From contig NZ_LMOP01000012.1 of NCBI RefSeq assembly GCF_001423585.1, positions 186,001 to 250,000 of the forward strand: a DNA stretch of 64,000 nt. The letters are read 5' to 3'. The position numbers and the translations under genes are program-made. The DNA comes from Xanthomonas sp. Leaf148 (GTDB lineage Bacteria; Pseudomonadota; Gammaproteobacteria; Xanthomonadales; Xanthomonadaceae). The notes beneath the pieces are model-generated. The model was not told the DNA's origin. It was given only the letters and a program-made list of their open reading frames with translations, and ran no database searches. This document shows, in pieces, positions 13,248 through 21,418 of this stretch (positions are counted from its first letter, which is position 1; each line of letters opens with the position of its first letter).

Positions 13248-13732
13248 CTAAACGTCCGTCGTAAAGTGGGTGGAGACGGAAAACGGCGAAGCGAAAACCA
13301 TCGTCTGCCGATGTGGCCAGACGACATGCTACGAATGAGGAGCAGGGACCACGCGCGTACTCCACGTTGTCCTTGGTGATGAATCTACACCCCGTACAAA
13401 TAAAATATGCGTGAACATGTGCTGACTTTTCTGCGACAGCCCACATTCCTTTACGCACAGTTGCGCAGGTCTGCGGGCATAAGCGATGCATTGCAGTGCG
13501 ATGACATCCCCGCATCGGTGCATAGGCACTGAGATGCACCGAATGCGGGAGAGTGCAGCTGTGGTCGTCGTCATCTGTGTAACTTGTTCATGCCGACGTT
13601 CGCGTCATGCATCGCATCGCAGCGTTGCGATTGGATGCATGCTGCGGACTGCGCCGTACGGTCCGGTCTGCTCAAGCGACTCGCATACGCGCCGATAACC
13701 AGCGATAGCACGTCGACCTTTCGAGACCTGGC
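13248..13732. other. Divergent spacer between glgA and the diguanylate cyclase gene
   Basis: 485 bases without a convincing gene. It must hold the promoter of the leftward glgA operon and that of the rightward cyclase gene. The only AT-rich patch is near 13399-13417 (AAATAAAATATGCG), a plausible core-promoter region for the minus strand. Small open frames here lack family resemblance and good start signals. No clear operator repeat seen. Confidence 0.5.
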
Positions 13733-15361
13733 ATGACCGACCAGCCTGACCTTCCAAGCCGCCCGCGTGGCGGGCTGCGCCGTCTGTTGCCCTGGGGCGG
13801 CACGGACACCGCGCGGCCGGTCGCTGCGCTGCCGAGCGTGCGCGGCAGCGCGCATGCCGCGTCGGGGCTGGCGGCACATCAGCTGGTTCCCGCCAAGACC
13901 AAGTCCGGCGCGCACGATCCGGCGGCCGCCACGGCGATGCTCGTTCGTCTGTTTTCGCATGCCGCGCATCCCGAAGCACTGCTGCTGGCGTTCGCCGAAG
14001 GCATCGCCAGCCTGCATGGTGAGCTCGGCGACATGGGTGTGCGCCTTAGCGCGGCCTATGCGGCCGGCGACTGGCCAGGCTACGGCCGCACGCTGCGCCA
14101 GCTAATCGACAAATACATCCGCACCATCGATATCGGCGACTCCATCGCCGAAGGCCGCACCGAAGCCGAACAGTTACGCGACCTGCTGCGGCATGCGCTG
14201 GGCAATGCCCTGGCCACCCTGTTGCAACGCAGCCCCGAGCTGGCCGAAGAAGCCCAGACCCTGGCGTCGGCCCTGCGCCATTGGCGCCCGGGGCATGAGC
14301 TGATCACGCTGGAGCAGCGACTGCGCGAGCTCAGCCATCAGATCGGCCTGCGCGCCGAGGATGCCAGCGAACAACAGAACCTGTTGCTCGGCTTGTTCGA
14401 CCTATTGTTGGAAAATGTCGGCGAACTCCTCGACGATCGCAGCTGGTTGCAGGGCCAGATCTCGGTGGTGCGGCAGCTGCTGGCCGGCCCGCTGGACGTG
14501 GAATCGATCGAACAGGCGCGCGGCACCCTGCGCGAGGTGATCTACAAGCAGGGCCTGCTCAAGCAGGGCATTGCCGATTCCAAGAGCGCCATGCGCGAAA
14601 TGATGGTGTCCTTCGTCGACCGGCTCGACGGCATGGCCACCAGCACCGGCGAGTACCACGACCGCGTTGCCGGCTATTCGCAGGCGATCGGCGACGCTCG
14701 CAGCATTCCCGATCTCAACCGCCTGCTGCAGGACGTGCTGCAGGACACCGCCGGGGTCCAGGCCCAGGCGCTGGCCGCGCGCGACGAACTGCTGTCCGCA
14801 CGCCGCCAGGTCGAAGACGCCGAACAACGCATCGCCTCGCTCGAACAGGAACTCAACGCAGTCGCCGGACTGGTGCGCGAAGACCAGCTGACCGGCGCGC
14901 TCAACCGGCGTGGATTTGAAGAACTGTTTCAGCGCGAAGCGGTGCGCACCCAACGCAGCGGCCAGCCGCTGTGCGTGGCGATGCTGGACCTGGACGACTT
15001 CCGCCGCCTCAACGAAGCCCACGGCCACGCCGGCGGCGACGCCGCGCTACGCCACACCGTCGATGTGGCCAAGGCGGTATTGCGTACCACCGATGCCATT
15101 GCCCGCTTCGGCGGCGAAGAATTCGTGCTGCTGCTGCCGGACTCGACCATCTTCGAGGCCAGCGCGGCGGTCATCCGCCTGCAACGTGCCATGGCGCAGC
15201 GCTCCTTGCTGCACGAAGACGTGCGCATCTTCATCAGCTTCAGCGCAGGCGTGGCGCTGCGCCATACCGACGAAACCCAGGACGAGCTGGTGCGCCGCGC
15301 CGACCGCGCCATGTACGACGCCAAAGCCGCGGGCAAGAACCGGGTGATCAGCGCAGATTAG
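13733..15361 (+). CDS. GGDEF diguanylate cyclase
   Basis: This 542-residue protein is predicted to make cyclic di-GMP from two GTP. The C-terminal GGDEF domain (about 375-540) has an intact active site GGEEF at residues 460-464 and a canonical RxxD inhibitory site (RTTD, 451-454) five residues before it, so product feedback inhibition is expected. The domain begins with DQLTGALNRRGF. A coiled coil (about 330-380, LLSARRQVEDAEQRIASLEQ) links it to a long, mostly helical N-terminal region of about 330 residues with no recognised sensor domain, signal peptide or membrane span. The TAG stop coincides with the first bases of a repeat element. Confidence 0.92.
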   Translation: MTDQPDLPSRPRGGLRRLLPWGGTDTARPVAALPSVRGSAHAASGLAAHQLVPAKTKSGAHDPAAATAMLVRLFSHAAHPEALLLAFAEGIASLHGELGDMGVRLSAAYAAGDWPGYGRTLRQLIDKYIRTIDIGDSIAEGRTEAEQLRDLLRHALGNALATLLQRSPELAEEAQTLASALRHWRPGHELITLEQRLRELSHQIGLRAEDASEQQNLLLGLFDLLLENVGELLDDRSWLQGQISVVRQLLAGPLDVESIEQARGTLREVIYKQGLLKQGIADSKSAMREMMVSFVDRLDGMATSTGEYHDRVAGYSQAIGDARSIPDLNRLLQDVLQDTAGVQAQALAARDELLSARRQVEDAEQRIASLEQELNAVAGLVREDQLTGALNRRGFEELFQREAVRTQRSGQPLCVAMLDLDDFRRLNEAHGHAGGDAALRHTVDVAKAVLRTTDAIARFGGEEFVLLLPDSTIFEASAAVIRLQRAMAQRSLLHEDVRIFISFSAGVALRHTDETQDELVRRADRAMYDAKAAGKNRVISAD

Positions 15362-15503
15362 AGCGGCTGACAAAACGACTTGCTCACCGCCAGGCGGACG
15401 CGGCAGGTGCTCGGTGCGGCATGGTCCACTCGTCCGCTCCGTATTCCTCCGCGCCGTCCACACCCACCTGCCGAATGCTCACTACGTTCTGGTAGCCGCT
15501 CTA
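15359..15503. repeat. ~145-bp terminal-inverted-repeat element, copy A
   Basis: The element starts TAGAGCGGCTGACAAAAC and ends GGTAGCCGCTCTA, imperfect inverted termini. Its interior matches copies at 18864-19010 (same orientation) and 30212-30358 (opposite orientation). It contains no gene. The first three bases are the stop codon of the cyclase gene. It looks like a non-autonomous, MITE-like element; no transposase is present in the window. Confidence 0.8.
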
Positions 15504-15511
15504 GGACAAGA

Positions 15512-16453
<942 letters not shown>

Positions 16454-16708
16454 GCGGAGGTCCTTCGAGGGTGGTCGTGCGTGAGTAGGCGTGGATTCTC
16501 GCCGATCCTGCGCCCGCATGGGGTGATGGCAGGCCATTGTGCGGTCGTTGCGCGCCGTTGCCGGGCGGTTGCCGGCACTGCCAAACCCAGGCCGGACACG
16601 CGCCAGCACAGGCATCGGCAGCGCTCGCAACGCTGTCACGGCGCCCCCGGATTCACCGGCTGACGACCCCGCGCTGGCCACACTCGCTGCTCGCATGACG
16701 CCCCGGAG

Positions 16709-18433
16709 ATGGCCTTGAGTCCGAATGACCCGCACCGCACACCGGCTCCGGCAACGCACCCGGCCGATCAGGCTGTGGTGGGCGGCATGAGCCGGCGTAC
16801 GCAGATCCTGCGCTTGTTGCTGCGGTACCGCGGGTCGGGTGTGTTTGCCGGCATGAATCTGGATCCGGCCGCCATCAACGAGTACGAGGTGCCGGCCGAA
16901 GGCACGCCCGACCAGTTCGTCTCCGACCTGGAATCGCTAGGCCCCACCTTCGTCAAACTCGGTCAGATGTTGTCCACGCGCCCGGACATCGTGCCGCCGG
17001 AGTTCGCAACCGCGCTGGAGCGCATGCAGGAAAACACCAGCTCGGTGCCGGTGGAACGCATCCGCCAGATCATCGAAGAAGAACTCGGCGTGTCGGTCAA
17101 CAAGGCGTTCTCGTTCTTCGACCCGGTGCCGCTGGGCTGCGCCTCGCTGGCGCAGGTGCATCGGGCCGCGTTGCGCGATGGCACACCGGTGGCGATCAAG
17201 GTGCAAAAGCCCGAAGTCGCCGCGCAAGTGCGCTCGGACCTGGATGTCCTCAAAAGTTTTGCCACTGCCGCCGACCGGCTCACCGGCATCGGCCGCCGCG
17301 TGCGCTTTGCCGACTGGCTGGGCGAATTCGGCAAGACCCTGCGCGCCGAGCTCAATTACGAAGACGAAGCCGAAACCCTGGTGCGCTTCGGCAAGCATCT
17401 CAAGCCGTTTCCGTTGTTGTGGATACCGCAACCGATCTGGGACCTGAGCAGCCGCAAGGTGCTGACCATGCAGCTGGCCGAAGGCGTGCGCGTGGACAAG
17501 ATCTCCGGCCTGCGTCGCACCGAGCAGCCGATGGACAACCTGGCTGCGGAGCTGGTCAAGGGGTATCTGGATCAGATGTTCGTGCATGGCGAAATCCATG
17601 CCGACCCGCATCCGGGCAACCTGCGTGTGCTGCAGGACGGTCGGCTGGCCATCTTCGACCTGGGCATGGTGGCGCATGTACCGCCGCGCCTGCGCGAGCG
17701 TCTGCTCAAGCTGCTGTTTGCCGCCGTCGACGGGCGCGGCGAAGAAGTGGCCGAAGAGACCATTGCGCTCAGCACGCGCCTGGAGGATTACGACGAAGAC
17801 CGCTACCAGCGCGAAACCGGGCAGATGATCGCCCGCTACGCCGCGCACGACACCACCTCCGAAGGCCGCGTGGTACTGGATCTGGTACGTATCGCCACCG
17901 CGAACGGCCTGCGCACGCCACCGGAGCTGAGCCTGCTTGGCAAGACCCTGCTGAATCTGGAAGGCGTGTGCCGCGCGTTGTCGCCCAACCTGGACACGCG
18001 TCGAATCGTCGAACGCCACCTGCAGCATGTAATGCGCGCACGGCTGAAAAAATCACTGTCCGCCGCCAACCTGGCCAGCGAAGCGATGGAACTGCAGCAT
18101 CTGGTGCGCGAAGGACCGCGCCGCATGTCCGAGATCCTGTCGCTGGCCGCGGAAAACCGCCTGCAGATGCGTGTCACCGGGCTGGAAGAATCGCATCTGA
18201 TGGAAAGCCTGCAAAAGATTGCCAACCGCGTTGCAGCCGGCATCGTCACCGCTGCGCTGATCATGGCCTCGGCGCAGATGATGCGCATCGAAACCGGCCT
18301 GAAACTGTGGGGCTATCCAGCCATTGCGATGGTGCTGTTTCTGCTCGGCGTCGTGCTGGGCCTTGGCATTGTGCTCAGCGCACTGCTATTCGACCGCCGC
18401 GTACGTGCCCGCGAAGAGCGTGGGCACAGATAG
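16709..18433 (+). CDS. ubiB: ABC1/UbiB-family atypical kinase
   Basis: The product has 574 residues. UbiB proteins support ubiquinone biosynthesis, probably by an ATPase activity acting on membrane-bound intermediates. The family-defining KxGQ motif ([14 protein letters not shown], about residue 85) and the Ala-rich nucleotide loop region (ASLAQVHRA) are present, followed by [16 protein letters not shown] and IFDLGMV. Two hydrophobic C-terminal segments (about 510-530 and 535-560) anchor it to the inner membrane. The start is uncertain: GGAG directly abuts the ATG at 16709, so TTG at 16715 or ATG at 16787 are possible. It could be a paralogue rather than the main ubiB, since no ubiE/ubiJ is adjacent. 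Confidence 0.82.
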   Translation: MALSPNDPHRTPAPATHPADQAVVGGMSRRTQILRLLLRYRGSGVFAGMNLDPAAINEYEVPAEGTPDQFVSDLESLGPTFVKLGQMLSTRPDIVPPEFATALERMQENTSSVPVERIRQIIEEELGVSVNKAFSFFDPVPLGCASLAQVHRAALRDGTPVAIKVQKPEVAAQVRSDLDVLKSFATAADRLTGIGRRVRFADWLGEFGKTLRAELNYEDEAETLVRFGKHLKPFPLLWIPQPIWDLSSRKVLTMQLAEGVRVDKISGLRRTEQPMDNLAAELVKGYLDQMFVHGEIHADPHPGNLRVLQDGRLAIFDLGMVAHVPPRLRERLLKLLFAAVDGRGEEVAEETIALSTRLEDYDEDRYQRETGQMIARYAAHDTTSEGRVVLDLVRIATANGLRTPPELSLLGKTLLNLEGVCRALSPNLDTRRIVERHLQHVMRARLKKSLSAANLASEAMELQHLVREGPRRMSEILSLAAENRLQMRVTGLEESHLMESLQKIANRVAAGIVTAALIMASAQMMRIETGLKLWGYPAIAMVLFLLGVVLGLGIVLSALLFDRRVRAREERGHR

Positions 18434-18460
18434 CGGCCGCCGAGTCAGCGCGCTCCCATT

Positions 18461-18510
18461 CGACAAAGCCCCTCTCCCACCGGGAGAGGGGTTGGGGTGA
18501 GGGTACGGGG
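18461..18510 (+). repeat. REP-type palindrome, copy 1
   Basis: A short inverted repeat (CCCCTCTCCC ... GGGAGAGGGG) is followed by a conserved G-rich tail (TTGGGGTGAGGGTACGGG). A nearly identical copy lies at 26571-26617 in the same orientation, including the flanking CGACAA. Such REP elements are widespread in xanthomonads and pseudomonads. Confidence 0.8.
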
Positions 18511-18682
18511 CAATGCCGCTCATCGAGCCCACGCATCAAGCCTCGACGGCGTGACGCAAACCCCGCATCGCCCTCAACGACGCGCTGACGCAAACAGACG
18601 CAAACGCTCCCGCTAACGATATGACCGATTGCATCGATCAGTGAAGGCCGAACCTGGCGCAATCGCCCGATCTCGATCGCCC

Positions 18683-18708
18683 GTCGCCAGTCGCCAGTCG
18701 CCAGTCGT
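18683..18708 (+). repeat. 7-bp tandem repeat (GTCGCCA)n
   Basis: Three perfect GTCGCCA units are followed by a degenerate fourth (GTCGTGA). Non-coding; a possible slippage locus. Confidence 0.7.
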
Positions 18709-18863
18709 GACCACGCACAGCAGACACATCACGCACAGCGCATTGCCAAATCACCTTGCCAGCACTCAGTGCGACTGCCGTGAATCAACACCGCACACAC
18801 CGCCCCACAGCACACCCAAACAACACTCCATACGCGTGGACACACCCGCATCGAACGACGCAT

Positions 18864-19010
18864 TAAGAGCGGCTAACAAAATCACTGTGCTCACCGCCAG
18901 GCGGGCGCAGCCGGCGCTCGGTGGCGCATTTACCACCCTTACACTCCGGCTCCTCCGTGCCGTCCACACACACCTGACGACTGCTCGCTACGTGTTGTTT
19001 GCCGCTCTAA
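18864..19010. repeat. ~147-bp terminal-inverted-repeat element, copy B
   Basis: It begins TAAGAGCGGCTAACAAAATC and ends GTTTGCCGCTCTAA, so the termini are inverted repeats. It has the same orientation as copy A and is inverted relative to copy C. This copy is intergenic, not fused to a gene end. Confidence 0.8.
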
Positions 19011-19155
19011 ACCCACATCCAAACGCAACAAACATTTCAGTCAGCTTCAGCGCGGCATAGTCCGTCATCCGGGTGTCACATTGCAGGTGGCGCACAGGAC
19101 ATGGCGAGCAAGGCGTCCGGTACGCGCTCGCATCATTCCCCCACGGACGTTGCGC

Positions 19156-21264
19156 ATGCATTGGATGTTGTTGTTCTCGTTGTTGCTATTGCTGTGGCTG
19201 TTGGTCGCCTCGCCGCGTCTGGCCTGGCTCAAGGCCGGCCTGCTGTCGCTGTTGCTGCTGCTGCTCAGCGCCTGGGGCTTGATCGACCGGCTCAGCGGCG
19301 ACGGCGTCAATGCGGCCACGCTGTATCACCTGCGCGCAGACATGGACGGCGCGGGCGTCAGCGACTTTTCCGGCTACATCGCCGTGTTCATCGGCATGCT
19401 GCTGCTGTCATTAAGCCCGCTCATCCTGGTCAAGGTGCGCCGTTTCCGCCGCCCGCGCGGCGGCGGTGTGGTGTTCGGATCGTTCGTGGCGATGTTGTTG
19501 GTCAGCATCGTGGTGAGCCCGCTGTATCGCGATGGCAAACGGCTGTACTACCAGTTGCGCCCGGTCGATTACGCCACGGTGGTGCCGGAATATCAGGTGC
19601 CGCTGCAACCGCTGCAAAAGCGCAAGAACATCGTCTGGATCTACGGCGAGAGCCTGGAGCGCACCTACTTCGATGAGGCGGTGTTTCCGGGCCTGATGCC
19701 CAACCTGCGCGCGCTGGCCACCGAAGCGGTGGACGTGCGCAACCTCAGCTCCACCGAAGGCAGCGGGTGGACCATCGCCGGCATGGTGGCCTCGATGTGC
19801 GGCGTGCCGCTGACCACCGCACCGGGCGATGAAAACAGCATGGATCGCATGGGCATGTTCCTGCCCGAAGCGCGCTGCCTGGGCGACTATCTCAAGGATC
19901 AGGGCTACCGCAATCACTACGTGGGCGGTGCCGATGCCAGCTTTGCCGGCAAGGGCCGTTTCCTGTCCAGCCATGGCTTCGACGTGGTGGATGACGTGCA
20001 GCATTTCCGCGATAAAGGCGTGGCGCCCAAGCACTTCTCCGCATGGGGCGTGCACGACGACGTGTTGCTGGACGATGCCTGGGACAGCTTCCAGACGCTG
20101 TCGCGCGCCGGCCAACCGTTCATGCTGACCACGCTGACCATGGACACCCATCACCCGGCCGGCCACCTGCCGCTGGTGTGCAAGGGCCAGCACTACGACA
20201 GCGCGCTGGGCGACATCGGCCTGTTGCATGCGATCAAGTGCAGTGACCGCCTGATCGGCGAGCTGGTGGCACGCATCCGCAACAGTCGCTACGGCAACAA
20301 CACCATCATCGTGATCGCGTCCGATCATCTGGCCATGCCGAACGATCTGAGCGATGTATTGGCCCATCAGAAACGCGAAAACCTGCTGTTGTTTCTCGGC
20401 AAGGGCATCGCGCCGCAACAGGTGCTCACGCGCGCAGGCAGCACGCTCGATTCCGGTGCCACGCTACTGCAATTGCTTGAGCCGGGCATGCGCACGCTGG
20501 GCTTCGGCCGCTCCCTGCTTGCCAGCGATGCACCGCCCAGCGCCAGCGTCGCCGCCAGCCGCGACAGCGGCAAGGATTACCCGCGCTATCTCGCCTTTGC
20601 GCGCACGCTGTGGACCGGGCAAAGCACCCGCATGCTGCGCGTCAATGGCAATGGCGATGTGGTGGTGGGCGTGCAACAGGTGCGTCCGCCGGTGCTGCTC
20701 GAATACGACGAAGACACCCATCTGAAAACGGTGTATCTGGAAAACACCTCGCGCCAATTCGACCGCACCCACAGCAAGGGCACGCTGGCCTACGTGGACC
20801 GCTGCACCGCATTCGAGGACGGCTCGGCCGATGGCGACTGGTGCGCGCTGGTCGTTGATCGCCAGCAAAACATGAAGCTCTACCGCGACCCGGACCTGAC
20901 CCGCGGCATCGCCGTCGATGCGCCCCTGGATGCCACCCAGCAAGGCCCGCGCCCGCGCGTGCGTCAGCCGATCATGCTCACCCAATCCGCGCGCAAGACT
21001 GCTGCAGGCAGCTACATGCTCGAGCTCTACGCCAAGCGTCGCCCTGCCCGCGCGTTTTGGGTGGAAGCGGTGTCGTCCGAGCGCAAGGTGGTGCTGGCCC
21101 AGCAATGGGTGGTGCCCGATGCCGCCGGACGCATCCGCATGCCGGTGGGCCTGGAGCATGCGGTGGAGGACTTGGAAATTCGCGCCTGGCTCGACTACAC
21201 CGAAGATGTCAGCGTCGACGATCTGGCACTGGTCAAGGACACCCCGGTGGCCGATCGCTCGTAA
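19156..21264 (+). CDS. opgB: Membrane-anchored phosphoglycerol transferase (OpgB/MdoB type)
   Basis: The product has 702 residues. OpgB moves phosphoglycerol from phosphatidylglycerol to periplasmic glucans. Three or four hydrophobic segments occupy the first 145 residues (LLFSLLLLLWLLV, AGLLSLLLLLLS, YIAVFIGMLLLSL, VAMLLVSIVV). The segment GDGVNAATLYHLRADMDGAG between them matches E. coli MdoB closely. The periplasmic sulfatase-fold domain has YGESLERTYF, a candidate nucleophile Thr in GSGWTIAGM, DTHHPAG and ASDHLAMP. The C-terminal 200 residues form an extra beta-rich part. I chose the ATG at 19156 because the first hydrophobic helix follows at once; the frame is open to 19081. Confidence 0.85.
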   Translation: MHWMLLFSLLLLLWLLVASPRLAWLKAGLLSLLLLLLSAWGLIDRLSGDGVNAATLYHLRADMDGAGVSDFSGYIAVFIGMLLLSLSPLILVKVRRFRRPRGGGVVFGSFVAMLLVSIVVSPLYRDGKRLYYQLRPVDYATVVPEYQVPLQPLQKRKNIVWIYGESLERTYFDEAVFPGLMPNLRALATEAVDVRNLSSTEGSGWTIAGMVASMCGVPLTTAPGDENSMDRMGMFLPEARCLGDYLKDQGYRNHYVGGADASFAGKGRFLSSHGFDVVDDVQHFRDKGVAPKHFSAWGVHDDVLLDDAWDSFQTLSRAGQPFMLTTLTMDTHHPAGHLPLVCKGQHYDSALGDIGLLHAIKCSDRLIGELVARIRNSRYGNNTIIVIASDHLAMPNDLSDVLAHQKRENLLLFLGKGIAPQQVLTRAGSTLDSGATLLQLLEPGMRTLGFGRSLLASDAPPSASVAASRDSGKDYPRYLAFARTLWTGQSTRMLRVNGNGDVVVGVQQVRPPVLLEYDEDTHLKTVYLENTSRQFDRTHSKGTLAYVDRCTAFEDGSADGDWCALVVDRQQNMKLYRDPDLTRGIAVDAPLDATQQGPRPRVRQPIMLTQSARKTAAGSYMLELYAKRRPARAFWVEAVSSERKVVLAQQWVVPDAAGRIRMPVGLEHAVEDLEIRAWLDYTEDVSVDDLALVKDTPVADRS

Positions 21265-21302
21265 AGCAGCATTGCTGCTCGCTCGTAAAGCAGCATTGCT
21301 GC
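21257..21302 (+). repeat. 24-bp tandem duplication across the opgB stop
   Basis: The unit GCTCGTAAAGCAGCATTGCT occurs at 21257-21276 and again at 21281-21300, a period of 24 bp. Each unit holds the small palindrome AGCAGCATTGCTGC. The first copy contains the opgB stop codon. GCAGCATTGCT recurs at 34996, again next to a GGAGCGC-type repeat. Confidence 0.75.
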
Positions 21303-21318
21303 CAAACGCATTCGCCTC

Positions 21319-21359
21319 GCAGGAGCGCGCTAGCGCGCGATGCAGCGTTACCGGCGATG
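21319..21359. repeat. GGAGCGC-type interspersed repeat, copy 1
   Basis: The sequence CAGGAGCGCGCTAGCGCGCG is followed by ATGCAGCGTTACCGGCGATG. It shares the pattern AGGAGCGC...GCGCGA...CGTTACCGG (or its variants) with 34890-34939 and 35024-35091. Non-coding. Confidence 0.6.
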
Positions 21360-21418
21360 TCCAACACATGCCGGCACACGTCTACGTCACGCACGTTAGG
21401 CGGGGGGCACACGCCGCA

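Larger units (their letters stand above)
18434..19155. other. Repeat-rich spacer between ubiB and opgB
   Basis: 722 bases with no gene I can support. It holds a REP-type hairpin (18461-18510), a short tandem array (18683-18708) and copy B of the terminal-inverted-repeat element (18864-19010). The opgB promoter is presumably in the last 100 bases. Confidence 0.6.

Noticed and set aside
13156..13539. Minus-strand frame of 127 codons ahead of glgA
   Set aside because: An AAGGA-ATG occurs in it, but the product is low complexity, matches no family I know and runs into glgA in another frame.
15047..15463. Minus-strand frame reaching across the end of the cyclase gene into repeat copy A
   Set aside because: Similar peptide fragments occur at copies B and C because the DNA element is repeated, not because a protein is conserved.
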